DNA from: Maricaulis sp.
GTDB lineage: Bacteria > Pseudomonadota > Alphaproteobacteria > Caulobacterales > Maricaulaceae
NCBI RefSeq assembly: GCF_030149515.1
Contig: NZ_JASBRI010000013.1
Coordinates: 124,001-188,000, forward strand
Direction: 5' to 3'
DNA length: 64,000 nt
Positions 1 through 8,520 of this stretch are shown here, piece after piece. The stretch's first letter is position 1, and each line of letters starts with the position of its first letter. The translations under genes were made by a program, and so were the position numbers. The notes under the pieces are model-generated. The model did no database searches and was not told where the DNA came from. It saw only the letters and a list, made by a program, of their open reading frames with translations.

Positions 1-1
1 C

Positions 2-622
2 GGCACGCTCTTCCTCCTCCACGACGACACGCTGGAGCGTACAACGGCCGGTGCCGGTCCGGCCGGAATACGTGACTGGACCGATCTTGACACGATCGCC
101 CTGCGCGACCCGGCGGGCACCATTGTGGACGACACCATCCCCACACTCGCCGAGGCCTTTGCAATCGCGCAGGAGACAGGGCTGGTTCTCAATCTCGACC
201 TAAAGTCCGTGCCGGCAGAGGCGATCGTGGATGCCATCCACCGTCATGATGCCCGCGACCATGTTGCCGTTATCGCCTATTCGGTGGAACAGGCGGCCGC
301 GATCCATGCGCTCGATCCGGGCCTGGTTCTCTCCGCACCCAACGATCCCGACGCGCTGGCCGCTGCCGGGGTCAATCTGGACGCTGTATATCTCTGGCTG
401 GGCGTAGGCGCTGCCGATCCGGCCGAAGACGCCCGTCTGGCGGCACAGGGTCTGGAAACCTCAGCCGGCCTCTTCGCCCTGGAGGACGGCGGATTTGACG
501 TCTATCGCAATGCCGACGCTGGCGGCGTAGAACTTCTTTCCATCGACGATGTCGAGACCGCCATTGCCGCCCTGGGCGGATCCGGCACGCTTCAGGCACA
601 GATCCGGGCCTGCACGCCCTGA
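2..622 (+). CDS. Glycerophosphodiester phosphodiesterase family protein (5' end cut off by window)
   Basis: The gene enters the window already open; 206 codons remain before the stop. The readable start contains HDDTLERTT, the GDPD-family metal-binding His-Asp and substrate loop, and a later LNLDLKS strand corresponds to the conserved acidic strand of the TIM barrel. The family hydrolyses glycerophosphodiesters from phospholipid breakdown to glycerol-3-phosphate and an alcohol. The N-terminal strand with the first catalytic His-Arg-Gly lies outside the window, so a signal peptide or the exact subfamily cannot be judged. A GTG within the frame at 125 is not the start because the HDD motif lies upstream of it. 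Confidence 0.85.
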   Translation, partial: GTLFLLHDDTLERTTAGAGPAGIRDWTDLDTIALRDPAGTIVDDTIPTLAEAFAIAQETGLVLNLDLKSVPAEAIVDAIHRHDARDHVAVIAYSVEQAAAIHALDPGLVLSAPNDPDALAAAGVNLDAVYLWLGVGAADPAEDARLAAQGLETSAGLFALEDGGFDVYRNADAGGVELLSIDDVETAIAALGGSGTLQAQIRACTP

Positions 623-693
623 TCCGACCGAGCGGTATTTTGTTAACGTGCCCAAATCACTCTCCCGCACCCTCAAGCAACCGGGACGACGCC

Positions 694-1668
694 ATGACCA
701 AAGCCGTGCGCATCCATGAAACCGGCGGCCCGTCCGTCATGCAGCTGGAAACCATCGACCTGCCCGATCCCGGCCCCGGACAGGTCCGCGTTCGCCACAC
801 GGCGATCGGACTCAATTTCATCGACACCTACCACCGCTCCGGCGTCTACCCCGTGCCCCTGCCCAGCGGTCTGGGACTGGAAGCGGCCGGTATCGTCGAG
901 GAGACCGGCGAAGGCGTTTCGACCCTCAAGCCCGGCGACCGGATCGCCTACGGCAACGGACCCATCGGCGCGTATGCCGAAGCCGCAAACGTGTTCGCCA
1001 ATCGCGTCGCCAAAATCCCCGGTCCGGTCAGCGACGAACAGGCGGCCGCGCTGATGCTCAAGGGCATGACGGTGCGCTATCTCTTCAAGGATACCTACCC
1101 ACTCGAGCCCGGCGACACGATCCTGTTCCACGCGGCCGCCGGCGGGGTCGGCCAGATCGCCTGCCAATGGGCGAAGGATCTCGGCGTCACCTTGATCGGA
1201 ACCGCCGGTTCGGACGAAAAATGCGCCATCGCCCGCCGGAAGGGCGCCGCGCACATGATCAACTATTCCCGGGAAGACGTTCCCGCTCGGGTTCGCGAAC
1301 TCACCGGCGGCCAGGGCGTGCCCGTCGTCTATGACGGTGTCGGCAAGGCCACGTTCGAAATGTCGCTGGACTGTCTCGCGCCCCGCGGTCTTCTGGCCAC
1401 ATTCGGCAACGCGTCGGGCACGGTCACGGGCGTGGATCTGGGCATCTTGACGCAGAAGGGCTCGCTTTACGTCACCCGGCCCTCATTGATGCACTATGTC
1501 GCCCGCGACGAAGACCTGGCCGCCAACACCGCCGATGTCTTCGATGCCCTCGCCCGCGGGGCGATATCGGCCGAGGTGAACCAGCGTTATGCCCTGGCCG
1601 ACGCCGTGACGGCACATGAAGACCTGGAAGGCCGGCGGACCACCGGAGCGAGCGTGCTGGTGCCGTAA
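694..1668 (+). CDS. qor: NADPH:quinone oxidoreductase (zeta-crystallin-like MDR family)
   Basis: 324 aa. It belongs to the zinc-independent medium-chain dehydrogenase/reductase superfamily. An N-terminal GroES-like domain (residues about 1-120) includes the GLNFIDTYHRSGVYP signature. A Rossmann domain follows with the nucleotide-binding AAAGGVGQIA loop. Family members reduce quinones with one electron from NADPH in the cytosol. The ATG giving MTKAVRIHE was chosen over a codon 54 bases upstream because homology-like sequence begins there and GGGACG precedes it. The neighbouring rho gene is convergent with only ten bases between the stops, so no operon is implied downstream. The assignment to quinone rather than another enone substrate is by family only. 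Confidence 0.88.
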   Translation: MTKAVRIHETGGPSVMQLETIDLPDPGPGQVRVRHTAIGLNFIDTYHRSGVYPVPLPSGLGLEAAGIVEETGEGVSTLKPGDRIAYGNGPIGAYAEAANVFANRVAKIPGPVSDEQAAALMLKGMTVRYLFKDTYPLEPGDTILFHAAAGGVGQIACQWAKDLGVTLIGTAGSDEKCAIARRKGAAHMINYSREDVPARVRELTGGQGVPVVYDGVGKATFEMSLDCLAPRGLLATFGNASGTVTGVDLGILTQKGSLYVTRPSLMHYVARDEDLAANTADVFDALARGAISAEVNQRYALADAVTAHEDLEGRRTTGASVLVP

Positions 1669-1678
1669 GACACCGGCC

Positions 1679-2983
1679 CTAGGTATTCATGGACTCGAAG
1701 AATTCGTCGTTCGTCTTGGTCTGGCGCAGTTTGTCCAAGAGGAATTCGATCGCGTCCTGGGCGCCCATCGGATTGAGGATGCGGCGCAGCACATACATTT
1801 TTTGTAGCTGACCCCGGTCGACCAGGAGCTCCTCTTTCCGGGTGCCGGATTTGAGGATGTCGATAGCCGGGAAGACGCGCTTGTCGGCGACCTTTCGGTC
1901 GAGCACGATTTCCGAATTGCCGGTGCCCTTGAACTCTTCGAAGATCACTTCGTCCATGCGCGAACCGGTGTCGATCAGCGCCGTCGCGATAATGGTCAAG
2001 GAGCCGCCATTCTCGATATTGCGCGCTGCGCCGAAGAAGCGTTTCGGGCGCTGCAGCGCATTGGCATCCACACCGCCGGTGAGCACCTTGCCCGAGGACG
2101 GTACCACCGTGTTGTAGGCCCGGCCCAGACGCGTGATCGAGTCCAGCAGGATAACCACGTCGCGGCCGTGTTCGACGAGCCGCTTGGCCTTTTCGATCAC
2201 CATTTCCGCCACCTGCACGTGGCGCGTGGCCGGTTCGTCGAAGGTCGAGGCAATCACCTCCCCCTTCACCGTGCGCTGCATGTCTGTGACTTCTTCCGGA
2301 CGTTCGTCGATCAGAAGCACCATGAGATAGCAGTCGGGATGATTGCTCTCGATGGAATGGGCGATGTTCTGCAAGAGCACGGTCTTGCCGGTCCGCGGCG
2401 GCGCCACGATCAGGCCACGCTGGCCCTTGCCCAGCGGCGCGACAATATCGATCACCCGGCCCGACCGGTCCTTCTTTGTCGGATCGTCCGTCTCCATGTT
2501 GAAACGGCTGTCCGGATAAAGCGGTGTCAGATTGTCGAAATGGACCTTGTGCCGGGCCGATTCCGGATCCTGGAAATTGATCGAGGAGACTTTCAGCAGG
2601 GCGAAATAGCGTTCGCCGTCGCGCGGGCTGCGGATCTCGCCTTCGACCGTATCGCCGGTGCGCAGGCCGAATTTGCGGATCTGGGTCGGCGAGACATAGA
2701 TGTCGTCGGGACCGGCAAGATAGTTCGATTCCGGAGAGCGCAGGAAGCCGAACCCGTCCTGCAGGACTTCCATCACGCCGCCGCCATGAATTTCCACCCC
2801 GCGCTCGGCCAGCGCCTTGAGGATCGCGAACATCATCCCCTGTTTGCGCAAGGCCGAGGCATTCTCGATCTCCAGCGCCTCGGCAAACTGCAGAAGCTCG
2901 GTCGGCTTCTTTTCCTTGAGGTCCTGCAGCGTCATCCGCTCGATACCGTCGAGCAGGGGGTGCGCGTTATTTTCGTCGGTCAT
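1679..2983 (-). CDS. rho: Transcription termination factor Rho
   Basis: 434 aa, near the E. coli length. The N-terminal part (residues about 15-70) is the Rho N domain. A cold-shock-like RNA-binding domain follows ([14 protein letters not shown], residues 77-90). The RecA-type ATPase has Walker A APPRTGKT at 194-201 and the Q/R loop sequences of a hexameric RNA translocase. Rho terminates untranslated transcripts. It sits downstream of hemJ on the same strand, as in other Alphaproteobacteria. The 228-base leader between hemJ and rho holds no gene. About 30 bases upstream of the start is an imperfect hairpin (TGTTCC/GGAACA, 3014-3032), which might take part in the autoregulation known for rho leaders; this is inference. 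Confidence 0.97.
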   Translation of the reverse strand: MTDENNAHPLLDGIERMTLQDLKEKKPTELLQFAEALEIENASALRKQGMMFAILKALAERGVEIHGGGVMEVLQDGFGFLRSPESNYLAGPDDIYVSPTQIRKFGLRTGDTVEGEIRSPRDGERYFALLKVSSINFQDPESARHKVHFDNLTPLYPDSRFNMETDDPTKKDRSGRVIDIVAPLGKGQRGLIVAPPRTGKTVLLQNIAHSIESNHPDCYLMVLLIDERPEEVTDMQRTVKGEVIASTFDEPATRHVQVAEMVIEKAKRLVEHGRDVVILLDSITRLGRAYNTVVPSSGKVLTGGVDANALQRPKRFFGAARNIENGGSLTIIATALIDTGSRMDEVIFEEFKGTGNSEIVLDRKVADKRVFPAIDILKSGTRKEELLVDRGQLQKMYVLRRILNPMGAQDAIEFLLDKLRQTKTNDEFFESMNT

Positions 2984-3211
2984 GATGATCTATCTGTCAG
3001 ACATGGGAAGCGGTGTTCCTCACGGGGGAACAATCGCGACTGAAGCAAGCCGGGTGCCGGACAAGCACGACAACCCGAAAAGAGAGGAATGGGCAGGCGC
3101 GCCGTCGGACCGGTGTCCTGCGCCACGCGAAAGAAAGGATCCAAGATAGGAGTTGCCCGAAGCCTTGCCATGCCCCGACTGCGGCGTCAAGCACCGATGC
3201 CGGAAGGCTCG

Positions 3212-3667
3212 CTATTTCAACGCCACAATGGCAATCGGCACGATGGCAAGGGCCAGAAGAAAGGGCATTTCGTTGAGGATGCGGTAGCGCTTGTCCGGCC
3301 AGTCGTTCGTGCCGGCCTCGAAGCGTTTGAACCGCGCGGCATAGACGTGATGCAGACCGGTCATCGCGAAGACCAGGGCAAATTTCGCCATCCACGCCCA
3401 ATGCAGGAAGACCGCCCAGCCACCGGCGCGTTCTGCATTGGACCAGATCAGCAACACGCCGAAAATCCATGCCGCGATCATAGCCGGATTCATGATGCCC
3501 TTGAGGAGCCGCCGTTCCTGAATCTTCAAGGTCTCGTCGAGCTCGCCTCCCGGCGTGGCGCCGCAGTGATAGACGAACAGCCGCGGCAGGTAGAGCATCG
3601 CGGCCATCCAGGCGATTACCGAGAGCACGTGCAGGGCCCGCAGCCAGTCGTAGGCATCCAGTATCAT
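3212..3667 (-). CDS. hemJ: Protoporphyrinogen IX oxidase HemJ
   Basis: 151 aa integral membrane protein with four predicted helices. The first helix carries the conserved histidine of the family (RALHVLSVIAWMA), followed by PRLFVYH. HemJ converts protoporphyrinogen IX to protoporphyrin IX, the penultimate haem step, and replaces HemG/HemY in most Alphaproteobacteria. Its start overlaps the hemH stop by four bases (ATGA), so translation is probably coupled to hemH. The length and the short loop GELDETLKIQERRLL between helices fit the family. Confidence 0.93.
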   Translation of the reverse strand: MILDAYDWLRALHVLSVIAWMAAMLYLPRLFVYHCGATPGGELDETLKIQERRLLKGIMNPAMIAAWIFGVLLIWSNAERAGGWAVFLHWAWMAKFALVFAMTGLHHVYAARFKRFEAGTNDWPDKRYRILNEMPFLLALAIVPIAIVALK

Positions 3668-4734
3668 GCTTTTGCCAATTCTCCGTCAGTGGCTCGTTCC
3701 CCGGCCCTGCAGGGACAGGCCGACCGGTCGGCCGGACACAGGCGTGCGCCGGTATCGGGCTGTAACCGGCCATCCCGGCCAAGGGCAGACTTCACGATTG
3801 TCGCGAGGGATTCAATGAAAACAGGATCGCGGCCCAGGGCCGGCACACGGACATAGGTGTCAATTCCCTGTTCTTCGGCGATCTCGGCGTATTCCTCGTC
3901 GAGCTCGACCAGCGTCTCGATGTGCTCGGAAACGAAGGCGATCGGACAGAGAAGGACGCCCTTGCCGTCGGCGCCGGCCCGGCGAATGGCCTCATCCGTA
4001 GCCGGACCGATCCATTCCAGCGGTCCGACACGGCTTTGATAACAGATTTGCCAGTCGGGAAATTCCGGCAATTGTTTCGTCACGGCAGAAACTGTCCGTT
4101 CGACTTGCCACTGATAGGGATCCCCGCCGTCGATCACTTTTTTCGGCAAGCCGTGCGCGGAAAACAGAAGGCGAAGCCCGTCCGGCCGCCCGGCCCGTTC
4201 CCAGGTCTTTCGGATCAGCGCGGCGTGCGCATCCACAAAGGCCGGTTCGGTGGGATAACAGCACACGGCATGGGTCTCCGGGCCGCCCGCCTCGCGCCAG
4301 CGCTTCAGCGAGCTCGCCGTCGTCGTCGTGGAATACTGCGGATAGAGCGGCAGAAGCACGCATTCATCCGGCATCCAGGCGTCCACGTCGGCCGCGACGT
4401 CCTCGGTCAGCGGCGCCCAGTACCGCATCGCCGGCCAGATCCGGACCTCGCGATCGGGTAGTTCATGCTCCAGACGCTCCTTCAGCGCCGCAGCCTGTTT
4501 CTCGGTTTCGGGGAGCAGTGGCGAGCCGCCGCCCATCTTGGCGTAATTGGCCCGCGCCTCCTTGGCCCGGACGGTGGAAATGAACAGCGCCAGTGCTTCG
4601 CGCACCGGGCCCGGAGCCTGTATAATCGCCGGATCCCGGAACAGGTTACGCAGGAAAGGACGTACGGCCTCGGGACCGTCCGGCCCGCCCAGATTGAACA
4701 GCACAACAGCCAGTTTTCGGCGAGCGTCTTTCAC
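3664..4734 (-). CDS. hemH: Ferrochelatase, probable [2Fe-2S] type
   Basis: 356 aa. It inserts Fe2+ into protoporphyrin IX. Visible motifs are NLGGPD near the N-terminus, FSAHGLP (catalytic His193-region) and the SEHIETLVELD segment with the second His and acidic residues. The C-terminal extension holds cysteines at 333, 340 and 342, and there is a Cys pair at 158-159. That arrangement resembles the four cysteine ligands reported for the [2Fe-2S] cluster of Caulobacter ferrochelatase. The start is GTG, preceded by GGAGAG. The gene lies 11 bases after hemE and overlaps hemJ, forming a leftward hemE-hemH-hemJ operon. Confidence 0.96.
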   Translation of the reverse strand: MKDARRKLAVVLFNLGGPDGPEAVRPFLRNLFRDPAIIQAPGPVREALALFISTVRAKEARANYAKMGGGSPLLPETEKQAAALKERLEHELPDREVRIWPAMRYWAPLTEDVAADVDAWMPDECVLLPLYPQYSTTTTASSLKRWREAGGPETHAVCCYPTEPAFVDAHAALIRKTWERAGRPDGLRLLFSAHGLPKKVIDGGDPYQWQVERTVSAVTKQLPEFPDWQICYQSRVGPLEWIGPATDEAIRRAGADGKGVLLCPIAFVSEHIETLVELDEEYAEIAEEQGIDTYVRVPALGRDPVFIESLATIVKSALGRDGRLQPDTGARLCPADRSACPCRAGERATDGELAKA

Positions 4735-4745
4735 GTCTCTCTCCG

Positions 4746-5786
4746 CTACGAGGCCCGCTCCCGGATACGCTGCAACAATTGATGCACATGCTCGATCGGA
4801 ACGTCGGGCGTTATACCGTGACCCAGATTGAAGATATGGGGCCGTCCGGCCCAGCTATCCAGCAAACGGTCGGTTTCCGACGCCAGCGCCGCGCCGCCGG
4901 CCCGCAAGGCAGCCGGATCCAGATGGCCCTGGACCGGCATGCCGTCCGGCAGGATCGACTGCGCCCAGGCCGGGTCGACACCCGTGTCCAGCGCGATCGC
5001 CGTAATCCCGGTTTCGCGGGCATAGCGGCCATACATCGAACCGGCGCCCCGCGGAAAACCGATGATCGGCACCGTGACACCGGCAGCCCGCACCCGCTCC
5101 ACGATATCGCGGGCGGGGCGGATAACCACACGCTCGAACAGGGGTTCCGGCAGGCCTTCCGCCCAGCTGTCGAACAGTTTGAGAACTTCGGCGCCGCACT
5201 TTGCCTGCATGACGAGATATCGTGCGGTCGCCTCGGACAGCCGGTCGATCATGGCATCGAAGGCTTCGGGATGTTCCCACGCCGCCACCCGTGCCGAGAA
5301 ACGGTCCTTCGAGCCCGCGCCTTCGATCATGTAGGTCGCCACTGTCCAGGGCGCACCGGCAAACCCGATCAGCGTCGTCTCTTCCGGTAATTCCGGTTTT
5401 ACCCGTTGCAGGGTCTCGCCGATGGGCGAGAGCACGTCTTCGACCTGCGACAGATCCAGGTTCGCATGATCGAGCGGGTTGAACGGATCCAGCCGGGGAC
5501 CTTCGCCCGGTTCGAACCAGACACGGCGGCCCAGCGCGATCGGGATCAGGAGAATGTCCGCAAACAGGATTGCCGCATCGAAGCCGAACCGCCGGATCGG
5601 CTGCAAGGTCACGTCGGCCGCCATGTCGGGCGAGAAGCAGAATTTGATGAAATCGCCGGCCTCGGCCCGCACCTCGCGGTATTCGGGCAGATAACGTCCG
5701 GCCTGGCGCATCAGCCAGACCGGTGGCGGCATACGGACGTCTCCGCCCAGAACCGCTAGGAGCGGTTTTTCCGAAAGCTTTGTCAT
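4746..5786 (-). CDS. hemE: Uroporphyrinogen decarboxylase
   Basis: 346 aa. It decarboxylates uroporphyrinogen III to coproporphyrinogen III. The N-terminal WLMRQAGRYLPEYR signature is complete, followed by the FADILLIP strand and a late NLGHGI segment. The ATG giving MTKLSEKP was chosen. The frame stays open to 5912, but that extension is basic, low in family-like sequence and overlaps the putative origin; a second ATG at 5804 is possible. hemE is the first gene of the leftward haem operon and borders the putative replication origin, as in Caulobacter, where a hemE promoter lies inside the origin. Confidence 0.96.
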   Translation of the reverse strand: MTKLSEKPLLAVLGGDVRMPPPVWLMRQAGRYLPEYREVRAEAGDFIKFCFSPDMAADVTLQPIRRFGFDAAILFADILLIPIALGRRVWFEPGEGPRLDPFNPLDHANLDLSQVEDVLSPIGETLQRVKPELPEETTLIGFAGAPWTVATYMIEGAGSKDRFSARVAAWEHPEAFDAMIDRLSEATARYLVMQAKCGAEVLKLFDSWAEGLPEPLFERVVIRPARDIVERVRAAGVTVPIIGFPRGAGSMYGRYARETGITAIALDTGVDPAWAQSILPDGMPVQGHLDPAALRAGGAALASETDRLLDSWAGRPHIFNLGHGITPDVPIEHVHQLLQRIRERAS

Positions 5787-6245
5787 GACCGCCTGATTAG
5801 GCATCGGCGGGTCGGGGATCAATGCGTCGTTTTCACCCGGCCGCTTTTTCTTTCCCTTATCTATTAAATTGATTTGTTGGGGTTGTTGGTGACGTTGACC
5901 GTGTTCAAACATCTGGTTCTACCGCTATCCACCACGGGGTATTGCCGGAAGAATCATGCACAGCCTGTTTTCCACGTGCTGTTGAAACACCATGTCTGAC
6001 CAATAAAACCGGTAAGATAGACCGGATATCCGCTGTTGATTCGCCGGGGCAAAGCGATTGAAGCGGTGAATTGCGTACATGCATCCACACACTTGCCAAC
6101 GCCTTGCAGGGGTGTGGAAACTTCTGTTGGTTCGCACCGGTATCACCCGGTACTACTCACAGCCAGGGCAGAGGCCGCCGGATCCGGGTCTGGTTTTCCC
6201 GACTTGTTAACAGAACGTAAACGCGAAACAGGGGTTTCTTGCGAC
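5787..6245. other. oriC: Putative chromosomal replication origin (oriC) between hemE and the RP001-type gene
   Basis: 459 bases without a convincing gene between divergent hemE and the PPRP gene, the position of Caulobacter Cori. The left part (about 5844-5880) is AT-rich against a GC-rich background. Five 9-mers match the DnaA box TTATCCACA at 7 of 9 positions: CTATCCACC (5925-5933), TCATGCACA (5954-5962), TTTTCCACG (5968-5976), GCATCCACA (6081-6089) and, on the minus strand, GTTTCCACA (6113-6121). GANTC sites occur at 5951 and 6038. A CtrA-like site sits at the right edge. No perfect DnaA box is present; Caulobacter also relies on weak boxes. Assignment rests mainly on synteny. Confidence 0.75.
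6207..6222 (+). promoter_or_regulatory. CtrA-like binding site TTAA-N7-TAAAC
   Basis: The sequence reads TTAA, seven bases, TAAAC. The Caulobacter CtrA consensus is TTAA-N7-TTAAC, so one base differs. It lies inside the putative origin, 24 bases before the start codon of the PPRP gene, where it could both silence replication and touch that gene's promoter. In Caulobacter CtrA represses the origin through several such sites. Only one good copy was seen here. Confidence 0.45.
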
Positions 6246-7085
6246 ATGTCAGCGCCGCCTTCCTCTCCCTTCGAGACCTGTTTTCACATCCACATGGTCT
6301 CGGATTCCACGGGTGAAACGCTCATGGAAGTGATGCGGGCCTCCGTGGCACAGTTCGAAGGCACCAGCCCGCTCGAACATCTTTATGCCCTGGTGCGCTC
6401 CTCGCGCCAGATGGAGCGGGTATTCGACGAAATCTCCGCCTATCCGGGCGTTGTCATGTATACGATTGTCAATGCCGATCTGCGCCGGGAACTGGAAACC
6501 AAGTGTGTCGAGCTGGGCGTTCCTGCAATCGCCGTTCTCGATCCGATGCTGGCAACATTGAGCTCCTATCTGGGCCGCCCGGTTGCCAGCCGGGCCGGCG
6601 CCCAGCGTTCACTGGATGCGGAATATTATCGCCGCATCGATGCGCTGAACTATGCGATGGCACATGATGACGGTCAGGGCGAGGATTACGAAGCCGCCGA
6701 TATCGTGCTTTTGGGCGTCAGCCGGACCTCGAAGACCCCGACCAGCATCTATCTGGCCCATCGCGGTTTCCGTGCCGCGAATATTCCGCTGGTCAAGGGC
6801 GTACCCCTGCCCGATGCGATCTACAGTCTGCGCCATCCGCTCGTCGTCGGTCTCACGGCGTCGCCGGAACGGATCGTGCAGATCCGTCGCAATCGCCTGC
6901 TCAGCCTCAACGAAGACCGGGATACAGACTATATCGACGATTTCGCGGTGCGCGACGAGGTGCTTCATGCCAAGCGCCTCTACGCCAAACACAAATGGCC
7001 CACCATCGATGTCACACGCCGGTCGGTCGAGGAAACGGCCGCGAAAATCATCAACCTCCTGAACGAAAAGCGGAGCCAGGCCTGA
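6246..7085 (+). CDS. PPDK / PEP synthase regulatory protein (bifunctional kinase-pyrophosphorylase, DUF299; RP001-type)
   Basis: 279 aa. The family phosphorylates (ADP-dependent) and dephosphorylates a Thr of pyruvate phosphate dikinase or PEP synthase, switching gluconeogenic PEP production. HIHMVSDSTGET near the N-terminus and the P-loop GVSRTSKT at 157-164 are characteristic. The ATG was chosen because family sequence starts there and AGGGG lies about ten bases upstream; the frame is open to 6036 but that part is origin DNA. This is the first gene to the right of the putative origin, as RP001 is in Rickettsia and CC0001 in Caulobacter. Its stop overlaps the maf start by one base. Confidence 0.92.
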   Translation: MSAPPSSPFETCFHIHMVSDSTGETLMEVMRASVAQFEGTSPLEHLYALVRSSRQMERVFDEISAYPGVVMYTIVNADLRRELETKCVELGVPAIAVLDPMLATLSSYLGRPVASRAGAQRSLDAEYYRRIDALNYAMAHDDGQGEDYEAADIVLLGVSRTSKTPTSIYLAHRGFRAANIPLVKGVPLPDAIYSLRHPLVVGLTASPERIVQIRRNRLLSLNEDRDTDYIDDFAVRDEVLHAKRLYAKHKWPTIDVTRRSVEETAAKIINLLNEKRSQA

Positions 7086-7675
7086 TGTCCGATCTTGTTC
7101 TCGCGTCGGGCAGCCAGATCCGCCGCCAGGTGCTCGAGGGTGCCGGCGTGCCCTTTTCCATCATCAAGCCGGATGTGGACGAAGCGGTAATCAAGGCCGA
7201 GCGATCCGGTCTCGCCCCGGTCGACATGGCGCTGGAACTGGGCAAGGCAAAGGCCGAATCCGTGTCCCTGTCACATCCGGACAAGCTGGTGCTGGGCGCC
7301 GACCAGACCATGGAACTCGAAGGCCGCTTGCTGGACAAGCTGCCCCGGCCCGAACTGGCGCGAGGCCGGCTGGAAGCCATGCGCGGCCGGCCGCATCACC
7401 TGCATTCCGGCCTCGCCCTGTTCCGGGCGGGCCGGCCGGTCTGGCTCTACCAGCAGACATCGACCCTGCATGTGCGCGATTTCTCGGATGCCTTTCTCGA
7501 CATGTATCTGAAGAATGCGGGCTTCGCCCTGACTGCAAGCGTCGGTGCCTATGCCTATGAGGGCCTGGGGGCCCAATTGTTCAGCAAGGTCGAAGGCGAT
7601 TACTACGCCATCCTTGGCCTGCCCCTTCTGCCTCTGCTGCGTATCCTGCGCGATCAGGGCGTGATCGTGTCATGA
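7085..7675 (+). CDS. maf: Maf-family nucleotide pyrophosphatase
   Basis: 196 aa. Maf proteins hydrolyse non-canonical or excess nucleoside triphosphates to monophosphates. The N-terminal LASGSQIRR matches the family's ASxSxRR motif, and LGADQTMELEG stands where the GADTVV metal-site motif is usual. The C-terminal part has the expected SVGAYAYEGLGAQLF and IVGLP-like ILGLPL segments. It overlaps the preceding gene by one base and aroE by four, so it is translated within the origin-proximal operon. Whether it acts on dTTP/UTP or another substrate cannot be told; the GADQT variant is typical of the second alphaproteobacterial paralogue. Confidence 0.9.
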   Translation: MSDLVLASGSQIRRQVLEGAGVPFSIIKPDVDEAVIKAERSGLAPVDMALELGKAKAESVSLSHPDKLVLGADQTMELEGRLLDKLPRPELARGRLEAMRGRPHHLHSGLALFRAGRPVWLYQQTSTLHVRDFSDAFLDMYLKNAGFALTASVGAYAYEGLGAQLFSKVEGDYYAILGLPLLPLLRILRDQGVIVS

Positions 7676-8520
7676 ACCGGCCTAGCGGCAAGGCAGGGTT
7701 TGCAGGCGTGGTCGGCGACCCGGTCGTCCATTCCCTGTCGCCGCGCCTGATGGCGCACTGGATCTCGATATGCGAACTCGATGCGTTCTACGTCCCGTTT
7801 GCGGTTCGCCCCGACGGTTTCGAGATTTTCGTGCGGGGTCTCGCCCGCAGCCAGGCTGCCGGGTTGAATGTCACCCTTCCGCACAAGGAAACCGCCCTGG
7901 TCCTGGCCGACACGGTCTCGCCGGCCGCGGCCGCCATTGGCGCCGCCAATCTCCTGACATTCAAGGCGGGAGCCGTACATGCCGACAATACCGACGCCGC
8001 CGGGTTTCTGGCCGCTCTCGAACCGGCGAATATTCCGTACCGGCAATCGACAGCCCTTGTCCTAGGCGCCGGCGGGGCCGCGCGGGCTGTGGTCCATGCC
8101 CTGCTGACATCGAACATATCCCGACTCATCCTGACAAACCGGAATCGGGACCGGGCCGAACAGCTTGCCGCCGATCTGGCGCCCGGTGCTGAAATTGTCG
8201 ACTGGGACGAGCGTAGCGACGTGCTTGCGTGCAGCGATCTGGTCGTCAACGCCACTTCCCTGGGTCTGAAAGGCGAGACGGATCTGGTCATGGACTGGTC
8301 GGCTGTAAAGACGGGAGCCGTCGCCTTCGACAGTGTGTACACGCCGCTGGAAACCGGGTTTCTTGCAGAGGCGCGAGGTGCGGGCCTTGTCGGGATCGAC
8401 GGGCTGGACATGCTCATCGGCCAGGCCAGACCGAGTTTTCAGGCTTTCTTCGGCCGGCCTGCGCCGGAGCGGCCGGACGTCCGCCCGATTCTCGTCGGGG
8501 CGCCGGGGATGACGGCATGA
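7672..8520 (+). CDS. aroE: Shikimate dehydrogenase
   Basis: 282 aa. It reduces 3-dehydroshikimate to shikimate with NADPH in the aromatic pathway. The substrate-binding SLSPRLMAHW, the NVTLPHK motif with catalytic Lys72, and the NADP-binding GAGGAARA loop are present, followed by the NATSLGL segment and a C-terminal GLDMLIGQA. It overlaps maf by four bases (ATGA) and coaE by four bases at its end. Length is normal. Confidence 0.96.
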   Translation: MNRPSGKAGFAGVVGDPVVHSLSPRLMAHWISICELDAFYVPFAVRPDGFEIFVRGLARSQAAGLNVTLPHKETALVLADTVSPAAAAIGAANLLTFKAGAVHADNTDAAGFLAALEPANIPYRQSTALVLGAGGAARAVVHALLTSNISRLILTNRNRDRAEQLAADLAPGAEIVDWDERSDVLACSDLVVNATSLGLKGETDLVMDWSAVKTGAVAFDSVYTPLETGFLAEARGAGLVGIDGLDMLIGQARPSFQAFFGRPAPERPDVRPILVGAPGMTA

